Assembly: GCA_014281115.1 (NCBI GenBank)
Contig: JACONQ010000013.1
Coordinates: 62,001 to 126,000 of the forward strand
Reading direction: 5' to 3'
Source: Laburnicola sp. R22_1
Lineage: Eukaryota; Ascomycota; Dothideomycetes; Pleosporales; Didymosphaeriaceae
DNA length: 64,000 nucleotides
Shown here: piece by piece, positions 20,763-31,938 of the stretch
Layout: each line of letters starts with the position of its first letter
Position numbering within the stretch: position 1 is the first letter of the stretch
The notes under the pieces: model-generated
Database searches by the model: none
The model's input: the letters and a program-made list of their open reading frames with translations, nothing else
What the model was told of the DNA's origin: nothing
Translations under genes and position numbers: made by a program

Positions 20763-23388
20763 TCAGCCAAAATAGGAATTCTGCATGTTCTGCCCAAACT
20801 CTCCTATAGGGTAACCGCTTTCAAACCCGGCCTGCTTCCATGTGAGCTTTTTTCGGAAACATGGATGGTGTACGTACCCAATCGAAAGAACCGCCAAAAT
20901 CCATCTGCATATCATCCATTGGAAAAGACAAACCAGCTTGCGGGTTGCTAGGGTCAAAGAAGTAGGAGGTGGTGGTTGCTTCCTGCTGCGGAGGCCATGA
21001 CAGCTCTGGTTGTGGAGGTGTGTAGTTGGACGTCACTATAGATTTTGGTTAGCGGAGAATTGTCAAGATACGGCAACTTTGGCCCGTCATGATGGGACCG
21101 ATACGTCACGTGCAATCTTTTCTATAAAGATGAAAGAGGTGGCTCTCACCTATTTGCGTATCTCCATTGGCGTTCGCCTTTCGTAACACGTGTCTGACCG
21201 CAGCAGCTACCCTTTGTGCCTCTCGTGATTTAGAGCTCGCTCGAGACCAGAGATCGTTGATCTTAGTCAGTGCTTGGATGATCTCTGCGCGCGTAGGCTG
21301 CCCACTCTTGAGCCTAATTCTAGGCTCATCACTCTCGGGCACAGGGTTGATCAAGTCTCGGTCTAGATCAAGTGCCAGTAGAGTAGTTGCCAGAAGAAAA
21401 TCGTGGGTCATAAGTGAAGACAAGCGCCAACTTGATGTCCACCAGAGCGATTGTGTCGCCCAAAACTGCTTAATGTCTGTTGATTGACTTTCCAACAGGT
21501 ACCGAAACTCCAGCATTTCAAGTGCAGCATCCACACAGTGGATTCTCGAGTACTCGTATCTAGAATCCGTGCGCGCGAGAAACAAGAATGGCCGATGCAG
21601 CATCAACGAAGCCTTCAAGAATGTTAGAGTCAGGATGAGGACGGACATTGTCATGCTATCGCGGTCCATAATAGAATCCTTAGCAGACGAGCCCTTGAGT
21701 GACTCTGGTAAGTTATCGTAGGTGGTTTTCAACAGCCCATCTAACTCCATAACCTCGCGATACTTGGGCTGCTCGCTTCCATTAACCAGATCCACAATGC
21801 GAGCGAAGATGACTAAAACTCTATTGCGAACAATCGTGTAGAGCATCGGAGTAAATTCTGTGTCTGGCCTTGAGGGAGGAAGTTCGGCCAGGTCTTCGTG
21901 TAGGTCATCGTCGGTGAAGTTCCCTGGTTCCAAGGTATCGGTCATCATTGGGTGAATCATTCGAGGTAGGCCCACTTGGCCCGATGACATGAGGTCAAGT
22001 CTAAGGATCATAGACCACATCCTCCGCCTCATCTCACATTCGAACGGAGTTAATTTGGCCAGCTTAGAGGGTTCCCGATGTAGTCCCATGCGGAAAGCGG
22101 TCCTGACTATTATGCCCACCAACAACCATGTACCGTGTTGTGTCTCCCGGGAGCGCAGATATTCAACGGCGAAGTAGGAAATAAAAGTCTCCATCGTGTA
22201 AGGGGGGCATTTCGAGTAGTTCGCCAATATTAGACACTGCGCCACCTTATGACGATAAAGATCCTGTCGGGCTTCAGAAAAGGTTCGGAGGGACGGATCG
22301 GGGATGCCGCCGTCATACTCCTCCACCAGAGACTGAATGCGTGTGGCAATAGCATAGATGCCGTAGAGTTGTCCAAGCCACATGACTGGTGCGTTTGAAG
22401 GATTTCTCCAGAACTCTTCATACTCTCTCTCGAATTTCGGCTTGTGCATAATAGCTAGGCGGCAAGGTTAGAAAAGCGGCATGTGGTGTCAGGTTGCTTA
22501 CTAGGAGCCACATCCACGAACTGCCAATAATTTGCAAAAAATTGGTCAGACTCAGCTTTACTAGGAAGTGCCGCTATTAAGTCCTGCCGCGTGGCATGTC
22601 TTTGATCGCCGAAGAGCAGGTCTGGGCCAGCGGTGATGTCCATAGAGAATTCAGGTTGTTGAGGATCAGTGGGAATTTGATCAAGCTCGTCCTTCAGCTC
22701 GGAGATCTGATACCGATTAGTGTGCAATCGAAATAGCATTTGAAGCACCTGCGAAGTAAAGAGCTGCGGAGTTGCCAATCTATGACATCTGACAGCACGC
22801 AGAAAACAATACCTAAGATGTACACATACGCTGTCTAGAATGCTCCGCCAGTGGCCACTATCGATGTATGTTGTCTCTTCACTGTCCAAAGTCATGTGCA
22901 CCGGGGTTCCCGGAGCCTCAGCATCCGCGGTTAGGTCGTTCGGTTTTGGGTGGGACGATGGACCAAGCGTGGGAAGAGTAGCCCTTGTGTCACAATCGCC
23001 ATTGCCTTTGGCTTCCATCAGAGTAGTCACCAGCTTCTCAAGCTGATCGATGCGATCGTGGACATTGATCGGTGGAGTAGATGCCGATGATGCTGATGGA
23101 GTAGAAGCGTTACGTGAGTAAGTACACGATAACGACAGACCACGATCTGCGCATGCTTTACATGGTTGCTGACGGTCACATTTCAGTCTTTGAACGAGGT
23201 CAGCGTGTGTTCGGAATTTAGGCAACAGGGTGAACGACTCATACTTTCGACCTGTCCACGCTGTCAGCTAGATTTCGAACATTATGGGAACGAAACATAC
23301 GCCGGCACAGACTGCAACTGAGGATGGGCTTGTCCCGCCGGCGGCTTGGGGGGATGTAGCGCGCCTGATGCTGCTTCTCTGAATTCAT
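20763..23388 (-). CDS. Zn2Cys6 transcription factor with a 7-nt microexon
   Basis: This is a fungal Zn2Cys6 regulator with a fungal-specific (middle homology) domain. The model joins, in transcript order, 23301-23388, 23245-23251, 22830-23187, 22502-22706, 21150-22454, 20878-21035 and 20763-20831, giving 729 residues. The zinc cluster is C25-x2-C28-x6-C35-x5-C41-x2-C44-x8-C53 and is only complete if the 7-base exon GTCGAAA is included; both flanking introns (49 and 57 bp) have GTATG donors and GCTGAC branch sites. The 123 bp intron 22707-22829 is in frame and restores the usual HWRSILDSISELKDELD linker. The two last introns lead to the C-terminus ending MQNSYFG. The gene is tightly framed by transposons: D ends 260 bp beyond the stop and C starts 67 bp upstream of the ATG. 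Targets are unknown. Confidence 0.88.
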
Positions 23389-23454
23389 TGTGTGTGGTGA
23401 AGCAACGTGTAGACTAGTTGGTCAGTGTCGCGCCCAAGTGGTTGTGGTAGGCGC

Positions 23455-25588
23455 TACCATGACTAATCACCAAATGCACGACCCCACCAAATGCACGGTT
23501 TTGAAAAAATCCACGTAGTTTATCAACGCTCATAACTCCACCAATATTGACGCTATGGAGGCCGCGCTGACAGCAATCGAAAGCTTGCCAGCAGGCGAAA
23601 AGCCTAATTACACCAAAATTGCCAAATTATTTGGCGTTGAGCGATTAACTTTATCGCGGCGCGCGCGCGGGATCAATAAAAGCCACATAGAGAGGGCAAA
23701 TGAGTAGAAATTTCTTAACACCACACAAGAAAAAGAGCTTGTAAACTACATATATAAGCTTAACAAGAGAGGCCTGCCTCCTACAAAGCAAATAATCCGA
23801 AATTTTGCAACAGAAATAGCCAGAAAAGAGCTAGGCAAAAACTGGGTTGAGCGCTTTATTGCCCGCAACAATATTGAGCTCATATCGCGATGGACTACTG
23901 GTATCGACGCCTGTCGCCACCGCGCTGATTCTGCTACCAAATACGCCTTATACTTTAAGCTTTTAGGCGACAAAATAACCTAGTACGATATCGACAGTCG
24001 CCATATGTACAATATGGATGAAAAAGGGTTCCTTATTAGAGTGCTCACCAAGATGAAAAGAGTGTTCTCGCGGCAGCTGTATGAGCAGGGCCCTTACAAG
24101 CAAATGCTCCAGGACAGTAATAAAGAGTGGGTAACAACAATTGCCTGTATTTGCGCCGACGGCACCTCGCTGACGCCAGCCTTAATTTATCAAGCTACTA
24201 TGGGCAATATACAAGACTTATGGCTTTAAGATTTTGATCTGCAACACTACAAGGCCTTTTTGCGAGCTTATTAAGTGGGTGGACTAACAATAAGATTGGT
24301 TTGGCGTGGCTCAAACAAGTATTTGATCGCGAGACCAAGGAGAAAGCTTGTAGGGAGTACCGACTACTCATACTTAATGGGCATGGGTCTTATATTACTA
24401 TGCAATTTATCACATACTGCGACAATAACAAAATACTCCTTATAACCTTCCCGCCACACGCTACCCACACTCTGTAGCCTCTTAATGTGGCGATGTTCAA
24501 GCCTCTGAGTACGGCGTATACAAGAGAGCTCTTAGAGTTTATGTACAACTGCTAGGGCCTCTCAGCAATTACCAAACGCGACTTTTATCGACTCTTTAAC
24601 GCCTCCTGGCAAAGGGCCTTTTAAGAAACAATAATACTCAAAGCTTTTGAGTGTACTGGGTTGTCACCTTATAACCCAAACACTATACTTAAGAAGCTTA
24701 TTGCAGAGCACGAGAGCCCTCCCTTAAGTCGGAGTAGCTCGTTAAACCTCTCTGATTCTGATTGGCGTAAAGTATGGCAAATACTAAAGGACATTATTGC
24801 GGAGGACCACGCTGAGGAGCGTAAACAGCTGTCGCAAAGTTATCACAAGCTTGAGATTAAATATAGGATCCTTTAACACTAATATAATAGGCTTAAGCAA
24901 GCTTTTATTAACGAGAAGAGGCGCCGTTAACGTGGCAAGCCTCTCCTACTTAATAAACCTAATAATTGGTATGGCGGCGCTGTATTTTACTCACCTAGCA
25001 AAGTGTAGAGGGCCTGCGAGAGGCAGGAGCAAATTGAGACTGATAAAAAGCTTCAACAACAACAACTCTTAGAGGCTTAACACCAAAGGCTTCTCAAAAA
25101 GCAGGAGAAACAAGCTCTTAAAGAGGAGAGAGCTCACGTACGTTTGGCGGCGCGAGAACTGAAGGCGTAAGCAAAAGAGGCCAAGGCTGCTGAGCGAGCT
25201 GAAAAGCTACTCCAAAAGCAGCTCGAAAAGCAACTTAAAGGTGATATACAATTGTCTAAAAAGGGTAATTAACAGAGCCTTAACCCTTGTACACCAAAAA
25301 AACAAGCTCTTGAGAGACCTGAGGCTACTATTGTTGATCAAGAGCCCACTGGAGAGAGGGTGCCCTCACCCGCCAGAGCCACGCGCACCCGTACTGTACA
25401 GCTCCCATAGCGTTATCGCAAGTAATATATCATTGCGCAATGGTTTTACATGCTCCTACGAGTGCTACTGCAAAAAATCTAGTGATTTTACTATATATTT
25501 GGCGTTGTATAGGTTTTGGAGTGTTGCCCTTGGTGGCGGCAAAAACGTGCATTTGGTGGGTCCGTGCATTTGGTGGTAAAACATGGTA
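23455..25588 (+). mobile_element. Element C: inactivated pogo-type transposon
   Basis: The element is flanked by TA at 23455-23456 and 25587-25588. Its TIR ends are CCATGACTAATCACC... and ...GGTGGTAAAACATGG. The motif CACCAAATGCACG occurs twice at each end at 17 bp spacing (left: 23468 and 23485). It is 2.13 kb and nearly identical in its 3' third to element A. It lies 67 bp upstream of the start codon of the Zn2Cys6 gene. Confidence 0.9.
23555..25425 (+). pseudogene. Transposase pseudogene of element C
   Basis: It starts MEAALTAIESLPAGEK with the HTH segment KIAKLFGVERLTLSRR. The first catalytic block MYNMDEKGF is intact. In-frame stops occur at 23707, 23983 and 24227 among others, and a frame change lies near 24250. 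The second catalytic block reads LLILNGHGS, so the Asp has become Asn, as in element E. The tail is the coiled-coil C-terminus shared with element A. Stops match Gln/Trp positions of relatives, as RIP would give. Confidence 0.85.
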
Positions 25589-27616
25589 ACCAAAGCGGTT
25601 AACGCCACGGCTATAACGGCCTCGTCCTCCTCCAAGAATCTGTTCTCGCCGTTCTCCACACTCCGCCCGGTCGTCCGTGGATCGCCTCTAGGGCTACAGA
25701 CAGTTCAGCTGCGCCATCTTAAGTGCCTAAAGACTTCGCTACACCTGCATTGGTCATATGTATGTACTACCCGTTTTTCTCGCCTGACGCACGGGCTCAC
25801 CTGGCGCACGGTTTTTGCCGAACATCGTCAAATGCTTTTGAAGCTACTGAGCCTCACACAAATCTCTATATCGTCTAATTTTGAACAGTAGTAGGCAATC
25901 AAGTATGGCGAAAAAGTCTACTTGATTATCTAATCACGATATCTTGTAGGGAGGTTGATATGCCGCCCCCGACGATTTGTCGCCTGCGGGGCCTCAATGA
26001 CCTCAACAACCAATTGCTCGCTGCCACGAACCTCCTGAGGGACAATAGACTGCTGCTTCCTTGCTTTTCTAGCCTGTTTAGCAAATTGGATGTCCTTTTG
26101 AAGCTGCGCAGCAGCAAGCCGAGCCTGTCTATTGTCCTCCTTTTCCTGCTGCTTCTGCGCTTGCTCTTGAAGCCGGATCTCCTTTGCAGTAGCCTTCATA
26201 CGACGCCTCTCCTCTAAAGCTCGTTGCTTCTCGGCTTTCTCAATTGCCTTGCGCTAACTATCCTCCTCTTTTTAGAGCCTCTCTGCCTCTACTGCCTCTG
26301 CCTTTTGAGTTTCACGCTCACGCGCTAGCTGCACCTTGTTTGGGCTCCAAAAGATAGCACCACTATCCTAAACTAGAGGCTGCTCAAGCTAGAGCGCTTT
26401 GCCTCTCTTCCAACGCTTCTTCTCGTTGACTAGCGCTTTTTTAAGGCCTTGAACCTCAAGTTTCAACATTATATTTTAAGTAGAGAGCGAGTGGATTGTT
26501 TGTGAGAGCAGCTTAGCCTTGGAGTCGTATACGTCGTCAACAACTGCTCGTAGAATCTTAGTAACCTTCCTCCAATCGTCAGCCGTAAGGACAGACCTCG
26601 AGCTCTCGCTGGATGATGGTCTCTCAGCCTCAGTGTGGCTAAATCGTTCCAAGATGACCTCTGGCTTGAAGGGGTGAAGGCCACACGATTTGAAGCCAGA
26701 GAGGATATTCTTTGCAGTAAAAGCTTTCTCCCACGCAGTCCAGAACATGCGAAAGAAGTCTCGCTTAGTAAGTGCAGAGAAGGCTTGAGATTCCTCCATA
26801 AATCGTGCTACCTCGTACGAGTAGGCTTGTGAGAGTGGCCTGAACAGAGTGACGTCAAGCGGCTGCAGCGTATGAGTACTATGAGGAGGATAGACTGCTA
26901 GGAGGATCTTGTTGTCGTCGCAGTACTTAATAAACTTCATATTGATGTGGGAGCCATGGCCATCGAGGATAAGCAGTCGATACTGTCGCGGTCGAACCTT
27001 TGATTTAGTCTCTCGATCAAAGATAGTCTTTAACCATTAAAGCCCAAGGTTATCATTCGTCCATCCGCTAGGAGAGGAAGCAAAGAAGGCCGTGTGTATT
27101 GTAGGATCAAAATCCTGCAGCCATAAGTCTTGAATATTGCCCGAGACAGCCTGGTAGATAAGGCCTAGGGATAGAGACGATCCATCAGCGCATATGCAAG
27201 CAATTGTCGTAATCCATTCACGATTGCCGTCCTGAATCATTTGCCTAGTTCCCCCCTCCTCATACCTCCGTCAAGAGAACACCCGCTTCATCTTTGATAG
27301 TACGCCGATGAGGAAGCCCTTCTCGTCCATATTGTAGGTGTGCTGTGGCTCAATCTCGTACTGCTCGATCTTACGCTTCAAGAGCTCGAAATAGAGTGCG
27401 TACTTGAAGGCAGAATCAGCTCTCTTCCTATCCTTGTCCATGCCATTCGTCCATTTTGATACTAGGTCGAGATGGTGACGCTTGATGAACCGATCCGGCC
27501 AAGAGCTTCCCGCTTGTTTGCCGCTTATTTCAGTAGCAAAGTTGCGTAGCATGTTTCTCGTAGGCGGTAGCCCTCGCTGGCAGAGCTCGTCAACGTATTG
27601 TACCAGCTCTAGCTCC

Positions 27617-27630
27617 TGACGGTCGTTGAG
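27617..27630. repeat. LINE target-site duplication, left copy
   Basis: TGACGGTCGTTGAG, identical to 33865-33878. It flanks the LINE inside the transposase gene of element F. Confidence 0.93.
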
Positions 27631-27657
27631 TAGTAGTAGTAGTAGTAGTAGTAGTAT
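27631..27657 (-). repeat. (CTA)n tail at the LINE 3' end
   Basis: Eight TAG units on the plus strand, that is (CTA)8 at the 3' terminus of the LINE transcript strand, directly against the target-site duplication. It takes the place of a poly(A) tail. Confidence 0.88.
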
Positions 27658-28158
27658 TGATTAACGTCCAGGAACGCAATGTTCTAGCCTCCCATGGGGC
27701 ATGGGGACGCGCCGAGCAACCGTTTTGGAGCCAGCCAAAATGGTGAAGGCGTTTCTTGCTGTGAAGCTATCGCCATCTCTTGCAGCGGCTCGTAAGAGTC
27801 CGCCCCCCTCCATGCGGGGGCTAAATCTTTGTCTTCTTGCCTATAGGCTAAGGTGTCAGGGTGTATCTATTATACATGTAAACTAAAACTAAAGTAGGGG
27901 CAGCTTCGGCTGCCCTGAAACTGTATTGAAAAGTGCTAAGACTTTAGCGTGTAACTAGTAAGAATAGGTAAGGAGAGTAGCTAGAAAAGGAAGGGAGGGA
28001 TAAGGAGAGTGGAGAGTAGGTAGGGAGTTGCCGCGTGTAGCAAGTTGATGGGGGAGAGACACGCCTGCTGGGAGCTCTAACGGAGTTGGCGCTAGAGGAG
28101 CTGTCCATATAGTGTAAGTTAAGCCTAAGAATAAAAGGTAGCTTTTTGTTGCTAAGTG

Positions 28159-31100
28159 TTAATCTTCTAAAGGGTTAATAAGTTCAAGTAGAAGTTGGAA
28201 ATCTTTTGGCTCAAGTGCCTTCAGGTATTCCACGCCCTCCCTAGTGGTGCTGGGGGGGCACGCTGGCCGTTTCGGCCAGTAGCGGAACTTTCGAACTAAT
28301 CGTGGGCAGTGTATAATGTGGTCGGGCGCCAGGTCTGCCCCGCAGGGGCATTCTGTGACGGCGTCTTCGTGCCTGAACTTCTTATAGTACCAGGCGTAGT
28401 GTCCGTGGCGGGTGCGCATGGACAACAGCTTAGCAAGCGTCGGTCGTTGGAGGGTGAGCTCCTTTGGCTGTTTCGCAGGGCGGTAAGTGAGGTCCCACTG
28501 CATGTACCATTTAGACAACTTAGGCGAGCGGGCGCGCCACCAGTCCATCTCAGCGCTCCTAGTGTAGGCGCGAACGTCTGACTTAAGGCCTGAGACCGTA
28601 GGCTCAGCTGCCATGCCGTATGGAGGTCGAGGGGACTTTGCTGCGTCGTCGGCTAGCTGGTCTGCCAATTCATTCCCTTCTATTTCGCAGTGACCTGGGG
28701 CCCACCAGACAGCGATGTCCAAGTTCTCCATTGTCTCCTAGCACCTAACAAACGCCCACTGCGAGGAGGGGGACAGGTTGCCTCTTATGCACCATATAAC
28801 AGAAGTGTTGTCAATGCACATATATATGCGTCTCAGCTGGTAGGCGGGCGTATTGAGCGTGTGGGCGAGTCCTCGCCACGCGCCGACAGCTTCGGCATCG
28901 AAAACGTGGGACCTGGGGTTGAGGGAGCTGTTGCCCTGCAGGGTGAGGGCCTGCCCTTTGTATACGGCGTAGCCGTACGTGACGTGCTTGACGCCGTTAA
29001 TCCATTGTTCGGAGCCGTCTGAGAAGACAGTGATAGCGGTTGGCGGGAGGAGAGCCCACCACTCCTTGAAGTGACGGGCGGCGTCCTTCTTGGCCACTCG
29101 GCCTGTGGGGTCGGCGCGGCTCCCGCGGGAGTAGTGGGGGGCGCGGAACTCCGGTTGGGGTACTGGGTCGAAGATCTGTGCGAGTTGCTGTACCTTCGAG
29201 CGGGCTCTCTATGGGAGGCCTGCGCCTCGGCCTCTTCTAACTGTGGGCAGGAGGGTTCTAGCAGTTAGCGGGTGCTTATTGTTAATTGTTAGCAGGTGTG
29301 CTGCGAAGCGAAGCTTGCATGTCTTAAGTGCCACTGCCGCTGAAGGGAGACCTGCGTCCCTAAAGACGGCGGTGGTGGGTGTGGTCTGATAGGCCGGTAC
29401 GATGGCTCTACATGCCTGCTTAAGGACTTTGTCGAGTGCGTTAATGTGCCAGCCTAGTTGGGTGCTTACCACAGCGCTTCTCGATTGGCACGTGATTCTG
29501 GAGGGCTTTGTCCTGCCTCCGTACCAGGCCTCCGCGCCGTACAGGAGCCGTGGGAGGACGTAGGCGATCACCGCCTTGCGGAGGGACCCTGGTGGGGGGC
29601 CGTGTTTGATCCGAGCCAGGCTGCGGATGTGATGTGCGACCACCCTTGTCTTGGCGGCGCGAGTCGCGACGTGGGCCTTGAAGGTCAGCTTCCTGTCAAA
29701 CCACACGCCCAGCTAGCGCAAGGCCCTGTTCTCACTTGTGGGGAGAATAGGGTGTATAGTGAGGTTCTCGTCGACGGTATAGGGAGGAGCGTAGTCTCCT
29801 TTCTACCGTGTAAGGTGGATTATTTCGAGCTTGTCTGGTGAGAAAGCGATCTTGTTGTCCGCGCCATATCTGTTAATCTTGCGGACGTCTTTGGCGAGTT
29901 GTTCAACGTTAAGGTCAAGGCTGTGCGAGGCTCTGTATAGGCAGATGTCATCAGCATATCCGAATCGCAGTGTGGTGTCCTGGAGGAGGAGTTCCGCCAG
30001 GTACAGCATGTAGATAACTAGTGAAAGGGGCGAGCCCTGTGGGGTGCCGCAAGCCACTGGGTGGCGGCTAGATTAGTATTGGCCATAGCGAACAAGTATG
30101 TGTTGGTTTGTAAGAATGTTGCGCGTAAGCACGAGGACTTTTTAGTGCCAGCCTTGTTCTTTTATTTGGTGTAGCAGTCGGTTGACAAGGAGGGCGTCGA
30201 AGGCCCCAAGCACGTCCATAGTAACCATAGTGACGTGCTGGCCTTTGCTAAAGGCCAGTTCCACTTCGTAGGTGAAGGCGGCAATCAAGTCCATGGCTGA
30301 CCTTTTTGGCAGAGCCCCCCTGTGTTGGGGGCTTAGTACGCCGTGCAGCACAGCTAAGTGGGCTATGCGCCGGGCGACAATCCTTTCGAATCCCTTGCCG
30401 AGGCAGAGTAGCATGGCGAGGGGTCTCATAGAGCCTGGGACCGTGTCGTCCTTCTTGCCGAGCTTCTTGATGAACACGATCTCCCCGTCCGTCCAGGCGG
30501 CAGGATAGTAATCGAGTTCAAGTAGGTCGCGGTAGATGTCGCAGACGTACTGTCCAATGTAGTTCCAGCATGCTGTAAGCAGCCGGACGGTTATGCTATC
30601 AGCGCCTGGTGAGGTGCTGGAGACCCCAATCACGCAGCGCTCCGTCTCTTTGATAGACAGGTACGTGTCCTAAGGGATGATGTGGTTCTCTTGTGGGGAG
30701 GGCGGTTCTGGCAGGTTGTCCTCCGCCGTGAATCTGCAGAGCAGTGCTTGTCGAAGCATCTTAGCCTTGTCTTTGTCTTCAGTCGCCTCTATGCCTCTGA
30801 AGACTATTGGCGCCTGGGTTCTAGTGGGTTCTAGCTTATGCTAATTAATAATTCGGAAGAGTTCCTAGTTGTCTTCTGCGTTGTCTATAGTGTGTCGCCA
30901 GTATTCCTTCTTTGCCTTGCGGACTGTCGCTAGGAAAGTGCGCGTCTCCTTGGAAGGGCCCTGGCTGGTGTGGCCGTCTAGCGAGTTTAAGTGTGCCCGG
31001 TAAGCTTGTTTGCAGGCGTCTGTCCACTAGGGCGCCAAATGGCCTGTGCCTCTTTTCTTCCTGCCTGCCGTCTTTAGGGCGTTAGTAAGGACTTCTTCTA

Positions 31101-31938
31101 AGGCAGCGACGCGCCTGTCAACGTGCTCGCGGGTCCGTGGCCCGTCTGAGCTAGGAGCGCCCTTCATCCCATTAGCGACAGCGTCGACAAATAACGGGAG
31201 CTTCGTAGTGGGGACCCTATATTGGAACTAGTCAAGCGGCTCCTGTCCTCTGCCGGGTATTGTGGTAACTAGCATGTTGTGGTTTGAGCCGCAGTTCATG
31301 TCCGACCGTACAGCTGTGGTAGCGAAGGGGATGTTACAGAAAGAGAGGTCTATGACGTGTCCCGCCCGGTGGGTGGGGACTCCGGGCTCGCCAATGTAAT
31401 CCATGCCGCTGTCTGTGGCCCATTGGGCCAGTTCAGCGCCGCCCTGTGTAGTTGTGACACTAGGTTCGAACATGTTGTGTTTAGCGTTGAGGTCGCCCCC
31501 AGCAAGGCACCTGTTAGGCGGGGTGAGGTGGGTAATGTAGTCGAGAACGGGCGTAGTCTGTGGCGCCCGGTAGGCATTAAGTATTGAGATTCCGTTAACG
31601 TCGATCCACTGCATGTCCCGGTCATGAAGTGGAGTACGTGGTGTAATTTTCAATCGGTTGCCCTTACGGGTAAAGATAAGGACTTGGGGGCGTTCTGCCT
31701 CCCAGGTCTCCCGGCTGTCCCAGCTGTCCACTGGTGGGTGGAGGTTATAGCTGGGGTGGTTTGAAGTGCGTGTGCCTGGCTAGGTAGCCGGCTCTTGCAT
31801 GCAAATAATGTTGATGCCCTCTGTGAAAGCGATCTTGAGGGCGGCTGTGTGTGCTGGGCCGCTTCTGCTAACGTTTGTCCAGTATACTTTAATGTTAGGG
31901 TCCCTACGTGGGGTGAATCTGCGGCGGTTGTTCCTCAT
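28159..31938 (-). pseudogene. LINE ORF2 (endonuclease, reverse transcriptase, RNase H), stop-ridden
   Basis: One frame of 1260 codons carries, in order, an apurinic-type endonuclease (GGDLNAKH, HVIDLSF and SNHNML motifs, about 31730-31230), a reverse transcriptase (GSMRPLAML, GTPQGSPLS and the active-site FGYADDICL; 30630-29800), an RNase H (FSDGS, DNTSVIW, WWAPGHCEIEGNELAD; 29030-28640) and a C-terminal part with a CPCGADLAPDH cysteine motif. About a dozen in-frame stops break it (for example 31228, 30142, 29803, 29209 and 28738) with no frameshift. The stop contexts fit C-to-T changes of Gln or G-to-A changes of Trp codons. The domain order fits the Tad/I group of LINEs. Confidence 0.9.

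Noticed and set aside
8579..23388. Secondary-metabolite gene cluster (acyltransferase, pectate lyase, regulator)
   Set aside because: No core synthase, and genes are widely spaced and separated by transposons; no support for a cluster.
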